Part shown: positions 25,365 through 33,835 of the stretch, in pieces
How positions within the stretch are numbered: the first letter of the stretch is position 1
How the letters are laid out: every line of letters starts with the position of its first letter
Assembly (NCBI GenBank): GCA_963849005.1
Contig: CAWKGC010000022.1
Span: forward strand, 186,001-250,000
Source: CAWKGC01 sp963849005
GTDB taxonomy: Bacteria > Pseudomonadota > Gammaproteobacteria > Burkholderiales > Usitatibacteraceae
DNA length: 64,000 nucleotides
Direction of reading: 5' to 3'
Program-made: the position numbers and the translations under genes
Notes under the pieces: model-generated
The model's database searches: none
The model's input: only the letters and a program-made list of their open reading frames with translations
What the model was told of the DNA's origin: nothing

Positions 25365-26633
25365 TCAGGTGAGCGTGTCTGCCCAGATGTTGGCCGCCCA
25401 GTTCATGGTGTAGCCCATCTCGGGCTCGTTCATGGCGGGGGACACGCCGCCCGCGCCGGGCACGGTCTTCATGGTGCGGTCCTTCTCGTCGTACTTGTGG
25501 ACCGAGGCGACGTGGATCGCGAGCTTGTTCGACACCGCGCTGTAGCAGGTATTGATGAGGGTGGGCGACGGGTTCGGCGCTTCGCCGTTGAGCAGCGCCA
25601 CGACGGCCGCGGCGCAGACCTTTCCCTGGTTGTTGGCCATCGTCGCGGACTTCGGCATGAGCGGCGCGATCTGCAGCGAATCGCCGATCACGTGCACGCC
25701 CCTGGCCGCCTTCGACTCGTAAGTGAGCCAGTCCACTTCGCACCAGCGCTTGTTCGCCGTGATGAACGGGGCCGCGATCGCCCCGGCCTTCATCGGCGGC
25801 AGGACGTTGAGCACCGCTGCCTTCACATCCGAAAACTCGAGCTTTACGGTGTTGTTGCGCCAATCGACATCGACGGCCTTGCTGTTGGGACGGTATTCGA
25901 TGATGTCCTTGTAGAGCTCGGCCCAGGCCTTCTTGAAGAGCGGCCCTTTCGAAGTGACGTCGGCGTTGGCATCGAGCAGCAGCACCTTGGATTTCGGCTT
26001 GGCCACCTTGAAGTAGGCCGCGACCAGGCAGGCGCGTTCATACGGGCCCGGTGGGCAACGGTACGGCGCCTCGGGCATCGAAAGGACGTAGGTGCCGCCA
26101 TCGGGCATCGCCTCCAATTGCCGGCGCAGGGCTGCGGTCTGCGCTCCGGCCTTCCAGGCGTGCAGCACGTTCGACTGCGCTTCTGCGCTGCCCATCCCGG
26201 GCAGGGCTTCCAACATGAAATCGATTCCGGGCGCGACGATCACGCGATCGTAGGAGATCGGGTCGCCGCGGGACAGGCGGACCTGCTTCTTCTCCACGTC
26301 GATCGCCGTGGCCGTGTCGCGCACGATTTTCACGCCGTGGCTGCGTTCGAGCCCCGAGTACGGCGTCGTGATCTCGGCCATCGTCTTGAAGCCGCCCAGC
26401 ACGAAATTGGAAATAGGGCAGGAAACGAAGGCCTCGTTGGGCTCGACGAGGATCACTTCGATGGAGGGATCGAGCATGCGAATGTACTTGGCCGCCGTGG
26501 CCCCGCCGTAGCCGCCGCCGACAACGACAACGCGCGCCTTGGACGAGCCGGGCATGCCGGCGCAACCGGCCAGGCCGGCCATGGTGGCGCCCGCGGCGCC
26601 GGCTTTCAGGAACTGCCTGCGATCGAATCTCAT
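25365..26633 (-). CDS. Flavocytochrome c sulfide dehydrogenase-like flavoprotein subunit (FccB type)
   Basis: 422 residues. The N-terminus has a twin-arginine motif (RRQFLKAG) followed by MAGLAGC, which also looks like a lipobox. Then come the FAD-binding GGGYGGATAAKYIR, SCPISNFVLGG with a redox-type cysteine, YDRVIVAPGIDF and the C-terminal FCSD domain with INTCYSAVSNKLAIHVASV. In the family, sulfide is oxidised in the periplasm with electrons passed to a cytochrome c. The single-heme cytochrome gene ends ten bases upstream. The start at 26633 is set by the Tat signal. Sulfide as substrate is inferred from the family. Confidence 0.85.
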   Translation of the reverse strand: MRFDRRQFLKAGAAGATMAGLAGCAGMPGSSKARVVVVGGGYGGATAAKYIRMLDPSIEVILVEPNEAFVSCPISNFVLGGFKTMAEITTPYSGLERSHGVKIVRDTATAIDVEKKQVRLSRGDPISYDRVIVAPGIDFMLEALPGMGSAEAQSNVLHAWKAGAQTAALRRQLEAMPDGGTYVLSMPEAPYRCPPGPYERACLVAAYFKVAKPKSKVLLLDANADVTSKGPLFKKAWAELYKDIIEYRPNSKAVDVDWRNNTVKLEFSDVKAAVLNVLPPMKAGAIAAPFITANKRWCEVDWLTYESKAARGVHVIGDSLQIAPLMPKSATMANNQGKVCAAAVVALLNGEAPNPSPTLINTCYSAVSNKLAIHVASVHKYDEKDRTMKTVPGAGGVSPAMNEPEMGYTMNWAANIWADTLT

Positions 26634-26643
26634 GGGGTTCTCC

Positions 26644-26997
26644 TCAGCGCGCCTGTTTCGAGAAAAAGTCGGCCATCGCCGACAGCTCCGCATCGGTGTA
26701 GCCCTTGGTGAGCTGGTGCATGAGCGTTGCCGGCCTCTTGCCATCCCGGAACTGGGTGAGCATCTCCAGCAGGCTGTCCTTCGGTCGCCCGGCGAGACCG
26801 GCCAGCGTCGAGTTCGGTGCGGCATTGCCATTGGTGCCATGGCACGACGAACAGTTGGCCGCCATCGCCCTGACGCCCTTTTCGGACAGGTTGGACGGCG
26901 CGAAGCTGGGGGCGGGCGGCGCGGGCTGCTGCGCGAGCGCCGCTCCGGAGGCGAGCGCGAGGCCCGCGAGAATGGCGACGTTGCGGTGGAATCTCAT
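26644..26997 (-). CDS. Periplasmic mono-heme cytochrome c, probable partner of the FccB-like protein
   Basis: 117 residues: signal peptide (about 1-22, ending ALA), Pro-rich linker, one heme motif CSSCH in MAANCSSCHGTNGNAA and a C-terminal helix ELSAMADFFSKQ; the distal methionine is likely in ATLMHQL. It is the cytochrome c553/FccA type. Cotranscribed with, and ten bases upstream of, the flavoprotein gene, so it likely takes the flavoprotein's electrons toward a terminal oxidase such as cbb3. Confidence 0.88.
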   Translation of the reverse strand: MRFHRNVAILAGLALASGAALAQQPAPPAPSFAPSNLSEKGVRAMAANCSSCHGTNGNAAPNSTLAGLAGRPKDSLLEMLTQFRDGKRPATLMHQLTKGYTDAELSAMADFFSKQAR

Positions 26998-27056
26998 TTG
27001 ATTGCTCCTGGCAAGGTAGCGGGAAAGGCCGGAAAGGACCCGCCAAGAATACCGCG

Positions 27057-27087
27057 AAAAAAAGACGCCCGCTCAAAGGCGGGCGTC
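27057..27087 (-). terminator. Rho-independent terminator after clpA
   Basis: GACGCCCGC (27064-27072) pairs with GCGGGCGTC (27079-27087); on the minus strand it is followed by seven T residues (27063-27057). It lies 24 bases past the clpA stop. Confidence 0.85.
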
Positions 27088-27110
27088 GATTTCAGGGGGC
27101 CCGGGCGGCG

Positions 27111-29387
27111 TTACCCGGGAACAGGCGTCGCCTCGGGCGAGGCATCGACGGCCATGTCGAGCTTCACCTTTCCCTCGGCGTCGACATCGATCGTGACGCG
27201 CCCTCCGGTGGCGAGCTTGCCGAAGAGCAGCTCGTCGGCAAGCGCGCGGCGGACCGTGTCCTGGATCAGCCGCGCCATGGGACGCGCGCCCATCAGCGGG
27301 TCGAAGCCGTTCCTCGCAAGGTACTTGCGCAGCGCGTCGGTGAAGACCACTTCGACCTTCTTCTCGTGCAATTGCGCTTCCAGCTGCATCAGGAACTTGT
27401 CCACGACGCGCATGATCACTTCCTCGTCCAGCGCCCCGAAGGAGATCACCGCATCGAGGCGGTTGCGGAACTCCGGGGTGAAGAGGCGCTTGATCTCGAC
27501 CATCTCGTCCCCGGCCTTGTTCTCGTTGGTGAAGCCGATGGCGGACTTCGACAGCCCTTCGGCGCCGGCGTTGGTCGTCATCACGATCACGACGTTGCGG
27601 AAATCCGCCTTGCGGCCGTTGTTGTCCGTGAGCGTGCCGTGGTCCATCACCTGCAGCATGATGTTGAAGATGTCCGGGTGCGCCTTCTCGATCTCGTCGA
27701 GCAGAAGCACGGAATACGGCTGCTTGGTGATCGCCTCGGTGAGAAGCCCGCCCTGGTCGAAGCCGACGTATCCGGGGGGCGCGCCTATCAGTCGCGAAAC
27801 CGCGTGGCGCTCCATGTATTCGGACATGTCGAAGCGGATCAATTCCACTCCCATGATGAAGGCAAGCTGGCGCGCGACCTCGGTCTTGCCCACGCCGGTG
27901 GGACCGGAGAACAGGAACGAGCCGATCGGCTTCTGGGGATTGCCCAGCCCGCTGCGTGCCATCTTTATCGCCGCCGACAGCGCCTCGATCGCCTTGTCCT
28001 GGCCGAAGACCACCGCGCGCAAGTCGCGATCGAGGCTCTTCAGCGCACTGCGGTCGTCGCTCGATACGTTGCGCGTCGGGATCCTCGCGATCTTGGCGAT
28101 GATCTCCTCGATCTCGGGCTTGCCGATGACCTTCTTCTGGCGGCTCTTGGGCAGGATGCGCTGCAGCGCGCCCGCCTCGTCGATCACGTCGATCGCCTTG
28201 TCCGGCAGGTGCCTGTCGTTGATGAAGCGCGCCGAGAGCTCGGCGGCGGTGGTCAGGGCGTTGGCCGTGTACTTCACGCCGTGGTGCGACTCGAAGCGCG
28301 ACTTGAGGCCGCGAAGGATCTCGACCGTCTCCTGGATCGAAGGCTCGTTCACGTCGATCTTCTGGAAGCGCCGCGAAAGCGCGTGGTCCTTCTCGAAGAT
28401 GCCGCGGTACTCGTTGTAGGTTGTCGCGCCGATGCACTTCAGCGCGCCCGAAGACAGCGCGGGCTTGAGCAGGTTGGACGCGTCCAGCGTGCCGCCGGAC
28501 GCGCTGCCGGCGCCGATCAGCGTGTGGATCTCGTCGATGAACAGGATCGCGTTCGGGTTGTCGACCAGCTGCTTCAGCACCGCCTTCAGGCGCTGCTCGA
28601 AGTCGCCGCGATACTTGGTGCCTGCCAGCAGGGCGCCCATGTCGAGCGCATAGACCTGCCCCTTGGCGAGGATATCCGGGACCGCGCCTTCGACGATGCG
28701 ACGCGCGAGGCCCTCGGCGATGGCTGTCTTGCCCACGCCCGCCTCGCCGACCAGCAGGGGATTGTTCTTGCGGCGCCGGCAAAGGATCTGGATGACGCGC
28801 TCGAGCTCGGCGTCCCGGCCGATCAGCGGATCGATCTTCCCGTCGATCGCGAGCTGGTTCAGGTGCTGGGTGAAGCTCTCGAGCGCTCCTCCCGGTTGGG
28901 CTTCCGCGGTTTCCTGCTCGGTTTCGCCTTCCTCGCGCGGCGCGGACGACGCCGGCGCCTTGGTGATGCCGTGGGAAATGTAGTTCACGACGTCAAGCCG
29001 CGAAACCCCCTGCTGGTGCAGGAAATAGACCGCGTGCGAGTCCTTTTCGCCGTAGATCGCCACCAGCACGTTGGCGCCGGTGACCTCCTTCTTGCCGGAG
29101 GACTGGACGTGCAGGATGGCGCGCTGGATGACGCGCTGGAAGCCGAGCGTGGGCTGGGTATCGACCTCGCCGGTGCCGGCGACGGTCGGCGTGTGCTGCA
29201 TGACGAAGTCCGACAGCGCCTTTTTCAGGTCGTCGATCTTCGCCGCGCAGGCCTTCAGCACCTCCGAGGCGGACGGGTTGTCGCACAGCGCGAGCAACAG
29301 GTGCTCGACCGTGATGAACTCATGGCGCTTCTGCCTGGCCTCGACAAAGGCCATGTGAAGCGAGACTTCCAGCTCCTGTGCAATCAT
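27111..29387 (-). CDS. clpA: ATP-dependent Clp protease ATP-binding subunit ClpA
   Basis: 758 residues: N-terminal Clp repeat domain (1-145), first AAA+ module with Walker A GEAGVGKT at 214-221 and FIDEIHTLIGAG, second AAA+ module with GPTGVGKT at 495-502 and LLLDEIEKAHPDIFN. ClpA unfolds substrates and feeds them to ClpP. An upstream open frame reaches 29489, but MIAQELEVSLHMAF is the normal start and overlaps the clpS stop (ATGA, 29384-29387). clpP is not in this window. Confidence 0.96.
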   Translation of the reverse strand: MIAQELEVSLHMAFVEARQKRHEFITVEHLLLALCDNPSASEVLKACAAKIDDLKKALSDFVMQHTPTVAGTGEVDTQPTLGFQRVIQRAILHVQSSGKKEVTGANVLVAIYGEKDSHAVYFLHQQGVSRLDVVNYISHGITKAPASSAPREEGETEQETAEAQPGGALESFTQHLNQLAIDGKIDPLIGRDAELERVIQILCRRRKNNPLLVGEAGVGKTAIAEGLARRIVEGAVPDILAKGQVYALDMGALLAGTKYRGDFEQRLKAVLKQLVDNPNAILFIDEIHTLIGAGSASGGTLDASNLLKPALSSGALKCIGATTYNEYRGIFEKDHALSRRFQKIDVNEPSIQETVEILRGLKSRFESHHGVKYTANALTTAAELSARFINDRHLPDKAIDVIDEAGALQRILPKSRQKKVIGKPEIEEIIAKIARIPTRNVSSDDRSALKSLDRDLRAVVFGQDKAIEALSAAIKMARSGLGNPQKPIGSFLFSGPTGVGKTEVARQLAFIMGVELIRFDMSEYMERHAVSRLIGAPPGYVGFDQGGLLTEAITKQPYSVLLLDEIEKAHPDIFNIMLQVMDHGTLTDNNGRKADFRNVVIVMTTNAGAEGLSKSAIGFTNENKAGDEMVEIKRLFTPEFRNRLDAVISFGALDEEVIMRVVDKFLMQLEAQLHEKKVEVVFTDALRKYLARNGFDPLMGARPMARLIQDTVRRALADELLFGKLATGGRVTIDVDAEGKVKLDMAVDASPEATPVPG

Positions 29388-29692
29388 GTTTTCTCCATCG
29401 CGCACTGCAAAGGATGCTGGTGCTGGCGCGAATAAGCTATGACCTGCTCCACTTTCGTCGATGCCACGTCCCGTGGGTAGATTCCGCACACCCCACGACC
29501 CTCAGTATGCACTTTGAGCATGATCTGGGTCGCGCGTTCCCTTGGAACGGAAAAGTACAGCAACAGCACCTCCACGACAAACTCCATGGGAGTGTAGTCG
29601 TCGTTGAACATGACGACCTGGAACATCGGCGGCGGTTTGGTCTTCGTGGCGCTCGGCTTTACGGCAGCCGAGCCCTGGGATTTGGATGCCAT
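29384..29692 (-). CDS. clpS: ATP-dependent Clp protease adaptor ClpS
   Basis: 102 residues. The core is MFQVVMFNDDYTPMEFVVEVL, with the conserved Asn-Asp pair that binds N-degron residues, and MLKVHTEGRGVCGIYPRDVASTK. It delivers N-end-rule substrates to ClpA and is cotranslated with it. The start at 29692 is chosen because the upstream frame contains no conserved sequence and a promoter lies at 29744-29772. Confidence 0.95.
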   Translation of the reverse strand: MASKSQGSAAVKPSATKTKPPPMFQVVMFNDDYTPMEFVVEVLLLYFSVPRERATQIMLKVHTEGRGVCGIYPRDVASTKVEQVIAYSRQHQHPLQCAMEKT

Positions 29693-29743
29693 GCTGCGTT
29701 CTGCGCGCGCCTCGAGGCGGGGAATTGGGAACGGGACGGATCT

Positions 29744-29772
29744 AATATGGACAACAGCAGGGGATTTTTCAA
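29744..29772 (-). promoter_or_regulatory. Predicted promoter of clpS-clpA
   Basis: Minus strand: TTGAAA (29772-29767), 17-base spacer, CATATT (29749-29744). The start would be near 29737, about 45 bases ahead of clpS. Confidence 0.45.
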
Positions 29773-29822
29773 GACCCCTCGGCGGTTTCGCCGATCCGGT
29801 TCGCCCCTGTTCGGCGCCGGTA

Positions 29823-29851
29823 TTGACTTGCCGGGGTACCGGGCGTAAAAA
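29823..29851 (+). promoter_or_regulatory. Predicted promoter of the cold-shock gene
   Basis: TTGACT (29823-29828), 17-base spacer, TAAAAA (29846-29851). Transcription would begin near 29858, giving a leader of about 100 bases before the ATG at 29960. Long leaders of this kind carry the temperature response of cold-shock genes. Confidence 0.55.
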
Positions 29852-29959
29852 GCGCGTTGGAGTTTGGCTTCCTGGTATCTGCATCGGCTGTGCTGTGCGG
29901 GGCCTCAAGTCCAAACGATGTGCGGGACTCCACCCGTGTCGACATGAGGTAGCAATCGC

Positions 29960-30163
29960 ATGGCAACAGGAACGGTAAAATGGTTCAACGACGCGAAGGG
30001 CTACGGGTTCATTACGCCGGATGACGGCAGCGAGGACCTGTTTGCGCACTTTTCGGCAATCCAGATGCAAGGCTTCAAGACCCTCAAGGAAGGGCAGAAA
30101 GTGTCCTTCGAAGTGACGCAGGGCCCCAAGGGCAAGCAGGCTTCGAACATCAACAACGCCTGA
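29960..30163 (+). CDS. Cold-shock protein, CspA family
   Basis: 67 residues, a single cold-shock domain: MATGTVKWFNDAKGYGFITPDDG contains RNP1 (KGYGFI) and DLFAHFSAIQ is RNP2. It binds single-stranded RNA and DNA and melts RNA structure. Followed after 23 bases by a strong terminator, so monocistronic. The paralogue letter cannot be assigned. Confidence 0.95.
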   Translation: MATGTVKWFNDAKGYGFITPDDGSEDLFAHFSAIQMQGFKTLKEGQKVSFEVTQGPKGKQASNINNA

Positions 30164-30186
30164 ACCGCGCGACAAAAAGTGGAAAA

Positions 30187-30217
30187 CCCCTGTGGCTCGC
30201 GCCACAGGGGTTTTTTT
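30187..30217 (+). terminator. Rho-independent terminator of the cold-shock gene
   Basis: CCCCTGTGGC (30187-30196) pairs perfectly with GCCACAGGGG (30201-30210) around TCGC, followed by seven T residues. An A-run on the other side may let it also serve the convergent icd gene. Confidence 0.92.
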
Positions 30218-30248
30218 ATTGCACCGGCCGCCGTTCCGGCGCCGCCGC

Positions 30249-31463
30249 TCAGGCCATGCGCCGCTTGAGCTCCCGGTCCACCGCGTCCATGTACTCCTCC
30301 GTGGTCAGGTAGGGATGGTCCGGGCGAATGAGGATCGCCAGGTCCTTGGTCATCTTGCCCGATTCCACCACGTCGACGCACACCTTCTCGAGAGTCGTCG
30401 CGAAATTGACGACGTCCGGCGTCGCGTCCATCCGGCCCCGGTACTGCAGGCCCCGCGTCCAGGCGTAGATCGACGCGATCGGATTGGTCGAGGTCGGCTT
30501 GCCCTGCTGGTGCATGCGGTAATGGCGGGTCACCGTACCGTGCGCCGCCTCGGCCTCAACCGTCTTGCCGTCGGGCGTGGTGAGCACCGAGGTCATCAGG
30601 CCGAGGGAGCCGTAGCCCTGCGCGACGGTATCGGATTGCACGTCGCCGTCGTAGTTCTTGCAGGCCCAGAGGTAGCCGCCGCTCCATTTCAGGTTGGAGG
30701 CGACCATGTCGTCGATCAGGCGATGCTCGTAGGTGAGTCCCGCGGCATCGAACTTCGCCTTGAACTCCGCGTTGAAGATCTCCTCGAACAGGTTCTTGAA
30801 GCGCCCGTCGTATATCTTGAGGATGGTGTTCTTGGTGGAAAGGTAGACGGTGTACTTGCGGTCCAGCGCATAGTTGAAACAGGCGCGGGCGAAGCCGATG
30901 ATGGATTCGTCCAGGTTGTACATCGCCATCGTGACGCCGGCACCGGGCGCCTTGAACACCTCGCGTTCGATGGCCGGTCCGCCATTGGCGGGCGTATACA
31001 CCAGCTTCACCGTGCCCGCGCCGTCGAACTTGATCTCGCTGGCGCGATACTGGTCGCCGAACCCGTGGCGGGCCACCACAACCGGCTTGTCCCAATGCTG
31101 GACGAGGCGCGGCACGTTCTTGCAGATGATCGGCTCGCGGAATATGGTGCCGTCGAGGATGTTGCGGATCGTCCCGTTCGGGCTCTTCCACATCTGTTTC
31201 AGGTTGAATTCCTTCACCCGGGCCTCATCGGGCGTGATGGTCGCGCACTTCACCGCCACCCCATGCTGCTTGGTGGCCATGGCCGAGTCGACGGTGACCT
31301 TGTCGTCCGTGGCATCGCGGTGCTCCATGCCGAGGTCGTAGTACTTCAGGTCGATGTCGAGGTACGGCAGGATGAGTTTCTCGCGGATCCGTTGCCAGAT
31401 GATCCGGGTCATTTCGTCGCCGTCCATCTCCACGACGGGATTCTTGACCTTGATTTTGCCCAT
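30249..31463 (-). CDS. icd: NADP-dependent isocitrate dehydrogenase (dimeric, eukaryote-like type)
   Basis: 404 residues of the IDH subfamily typical of mitochondria and many proteobacteria: MGKIKVKNPVVEMDGDEMTR at the start, KSPNGTIRNILDG, YDGDVQSDTVAQGYGSLGLMTS with the metal-binding Asp residues, and EAAHGTVTRHYR. It oxidises isocitrate to 2-oxoglutarate and makes NADPH in the TCA cycle. An open frame extends to 31544, but the conserved start and ribosome site (CAGGAGAAC) fix 31463. It is unlike E. coli Icd. Confidence 0.93.
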   Translation of the reverse strand: MGKIKVKNPVVEMDGDEMTRIIWQRIREKLILPYLDIDLKYYDLGMEHRDATDDKVTVDSAMATKQHGVAVKCATITPDEARVKEFNLKQMWKSPNGTIRNILDGTIFREPIICKNVPRLVQHWDKPVVVARHGFGDQYRASEIKFDGAGTVKLVYTPANGGPAIEREVFKAPGAGVTMAMYNLDESIIGFARACFNYALDRKYTVYLSTKNTILKIYDGRFKNLFEEIFNAEFKAKFDAAGLTYEHRLIDDMVASNLKWSGGYLWACKNYDGDVQSDTVAQGYGSLGLMTSVLTTPDGKTVEAEAAHGTVTRHYRMHQQGKPTSTNPIASIYAWTRGLQYRGRMDATPDVVNFATTLEKVCVDVVESGKMTKDLAILIRPDHPYLTTEEYMDAVDRELKRRMA

Positions 31464-31546
31464 GGGTTCTCCTGGAAGGTGCAGTGCGGGGATCGATGTA
31501 GAGTGCGGGCTGCAGGCGCCTCCAAGAAGCGCCCGGCCAGCCACAA

Positions 31547-31555
31547 ATTATAACA
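31547..31555 (-). promoter_or_regulatory. Extended -10 promoter of icd
   Basis: On the minus strand TGTTATAAT gives a perfect TATAAT (31552-31547) with a TGn extension. No clear -35 element. The start would be near 31540, leaving about 77 bases of leader. Confidence 0.5.
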
Positions 31556-31582
31556 GACGCCCCTACCCCTTCCGGCCACGCC

Positions 31583-32222
31583 ATGTCGCGCCTGATCGCC
31601 TTCAACAAGCCCTGCGGGGTCATTTGCCAGTTCAGCGCCGACGGCAATCGACCGACGCTCAAGGATTTCATCGAAATCCCGTCCGTTTATCCGGCCGGAA
31701 GGCTGGACACGGATAGCGAAGGGACTGCTACTGCTCACCGATGACGGCAGGCTCCAGGCAGGCATCTCGCATCCCCGCCACAAGCTTGAGAAGGAGTATT
31801 GGGTCCAGGTCGAGGGCCTGGCCGCCGAACGGGCGCTCTTGCGCCTGCGCTCGGCGGGCTGGATCTTGGCGATTTCATTACCGGCCCGGCCATTGGCCGA
31901 GGCAATTCCCGAACCGCCCGGGCTGTGGGAACGCATGCCACCGGTGCGCTATCGCAAGTCCATTCCGACGTCGTGGATCAGCCTCGTGATCACGGAGGGC
32001 AAGAACCGGCAGGTGCGGCGAATGACTGCTGCGGTCGGCTTGCCGACGCTCAGGCTGGTGCGCGCCCGGATCGGGCCCTGGCGGCTGGACGGCCTGCCTT
32101 CCGGGCGCTGGCGCGAGGTCGCGATAACGCCCCCTCCGCCCGAGGAGCCGCAAACCGAAATAAAAGCCAATGAAATCCGTCCGTTACGTGGATGTCAACC
32201 TGTGTATAATTTCGCGCGTTAA
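31583..32222 (+). CDS. RsuA/RluE-type rRNA pseudouridine synthase, frame-disrupted
   Basis: The first part (MSRLIAFNKPCGVICQF to YPAGRLDTDSEG, with the catalytic Asp in GRLD) breaks at 31721-31723, where GGG replaces GG: removing one G restores EGLLLLTDDGRL in the next frame. A missing base near 31860 and an extra G near 31894 shift the middle segment (LGDFITGPA) out and back. The last part reads RERKSIPTSW-like YRKSIPTSWISLVITEGKNRQVRRMTAAVG, characteristic of RluE, which modifies 23S rRNA U2457 in E. coli. The C-terminal boundary beyond WREVAITPP is uncertain. Confidence 0.75.
32205..32210 (+). promoter_or_regulatory. -10 element of the Lys/Ala-rich protein gene
   Basis: Perfect TATAAT preceded by GTG; the likely -35 (GTTACG region, near 32183) is weak. 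The start would be near 32217, about 80 bases ahead of the ATG at 32298. Confidence 0.5.
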
Positions 32223-32297
32223 TGCTGGCGACGAGGCTGAAAATAAAACAGCGCAGTCGATGTGTTGATTTCCAACCACTCCACGAGGAATGCCAGA

Positions 32298-32669
32298 ATG
32301 AAAAAGCTGTCCGCCCTGATCGCCGCAATGTTCACGACTGCCGCCTTCGCCCAAGCCCCTGCCGCCGCTCCTGCCGCCCCCGCAAAGGCTGCCGAGCCCG
32401 CCAAGGCCGCCGCCCCGGCTGCTGCCCCTGCCAAGACGGAAGCCCCGAAAGCCGACGCCACCAAGAAGGCCGACGCTCCCAAGGCTGACGCTGCGAAGAC
32501 CGAAAAGAAAGCCAAGAAGACCACCAAGAAGCCCGCTCCGAAGAAGGATGCGGCCCCCAAAGCCGACGCTCCGAAGGCTGACGCGCCGAAGGCTGCTGCT
32601 GCTCCGGCTCCCGCCGCTGCACCCGCTGCGAAGGCCGAAGCCCCGAAAGCCGACGCGCCGAAGAAGTAA
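32298..32669 (+). CDS. Exported Lys/Ala/Pro-rich low-complexity protein
   Basis: 123 residues. A signal peptide (MKKLSALIAAMFTTAAFA, cleavage near AQA) is followed entirely by low-complexity sequence built from Ala, Lys, Pro and Asp, with repeats of the form APKADA (seven or more imperfect copies). It resembles the tail of histone H1 but is predicted to be exported. No folded domain is visible and I do not recognise a characterised family. A perfect -10 lies upstream and a strong terminator downstream, so it is a single-gene unit and probably well expressed. Confidence 0.75.
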   Translation: MKKLSALIAAMFTTAAFAQAPAAAPAAPAKAAEPAKAAAPAAAPAKTEAPKADATKKADAPKADAAKTEKKAKKTTKKPAPKKDAAPKADAPKADAPKAAAAPAPAAAPAAKAEAPKADAPKK

Positions 32670-32690
32670 TTCGATCGCAACGCGTTCGTG

Positions 32691-32725
32691 AAAGGCAGGG
32701 CATCCGCCCTGCCTTTTTCTTTTTC
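32691..32725 (+). terminator. Rho-independent terminator of the Lys/Ala-rich protein gene
   Basis: AAAGGCAGGGC (32691-32701) pairs with GCCCTGCCTTT around ATCC, followed by TTCTTTTT. It ends only about 12 bases before the mnmA ATG. Confidence 0.88.
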
Positions 32726-32736
32726 GCAATGCCGCC

Positions 32737-33823
32737 ATGACCCATCGCCGCAAGATCGTCGTCGGAATGTCCGGGGGAGTCGACTCCTCGGTTGCCGCCT
32801 TGCTCCTCAAGCGCCAGGGCCACGAGGTGGTCGGGCTGTTCATGAAGAACTGGGAGGACGACGATGACGACGAGTACTGCTCGACGCGCCAGGACCTGAT
32901 CGACGCGGTCTCTGCCGCCGAGACGATCGGCATCGAGATCGAGGCCGTCAATTTCTCCGCCGAGTACAAGGACCGCGTGTTCGCGAGCTTCCTCGCCGAA
33001 TACCGCGCAGGGCGAACGCCCAACCCTGACGTGCTGTGCAATGCCGAGATCAAGTTCAAGGCATTCCTCGACCACGCGCTGGCCCTGGGCGCCGAGGCGA
33101 TCGCCACAGGCCATTACGCCCGCGTCCGCGAGCGGGAAGGCCGTTTCGAGCTCCTGAAAGGGGTCGATCCTGCCAAGGACCAGACTTACTTCCTGCACCG
33201 CCTGACGCAACAGCAGCTCTCGCGAACGCTCTTCCCGATCGGAGACATGCACAAGCGCGACGTGCGGCTCCTGGCTCGCGACGCAGGGCTGGCCAACCAC
33301 GCCAAGCGCGATTCCACGGGCATCTGCTTCATTGGCGAACGGCCGTTCCGCGAGTTCCTGTCCCGCTACCTGCCGCGTGAACCGGGGCCGATGGTCACGC
33401 CCGACGGACAGCTCGTGGGCGAGCACCTCGGCCTGATGTACTACACGATCGGGCAGCGCCAGGGGCTGGGCATCGGAGGCAGGAAGGACGGGGGCGGCGA
33501 AGCGTGGTACGTGGCCGGGAAAGAACATGGCGTCCAACGAGCTCGTCGTCGTCCAGGGGCACGAGCACGAGGCCCTGTTCCACAGCCGCCTCGAGGCCGG
33601 GGAGGCAAGTTGGGTTGCCGGCATCGCGCCGGACGAGGGCGCCTTCGGGGCGAAGACCCGATATCGCCAGAAAGACGCGCCCTGCACCCTCGCGAACCAT
33701 TCGCCGGAAGGCTTTGAATTGGTTTTCCAGGCACCCCAATGGGCGATCACGCCCGGCCAGTCCGCCGTGGCCTACCGCGACGATGTCTGCCTGGGCGGCG
33801 GCATCATTGCCGCGCGAAGCTGA
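32737..33823 (+). CDS. mnmA: tRNA-specific 2-thiouridylase MnmA, with one frameshift
   Basis: PP-loop ATPase that thiolates U34 of tRNA-Lys, -Glu and -Gln. Visible are GMSGGVDSSVAALLL, the catalytic cysteines in PDVLCNAEIKF and STGICFIGERPF, and GQRQGLGIGG. The frame breaks at 33520-33522, where GGGAAAGAAC should read GGGAAGAAC; dropping one A continues GKNMASNELVVVQGHEHE and the C-terminal beta-barrel to the stop at 33823. The joined length (about 362 residues) is normal. Very probably a one-base sequence error. Confidence 0.9.
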
Positions 33824-33835
33824 GGGGACCGGGAT

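Noticed and set aside
27366..29435. 689-codon open frame on the plus strand opposite clpA
   Set aside because: Shadow of clpA: repeated polar low-complexity sequence with no recognisable domain.
32400..32660. Short tandem repeats that could suggest a CRISPR array or minisatellite
   Set aside because: They encode the APKADA-type protein repeats in frame; units vary in length and there are no unique spacers.
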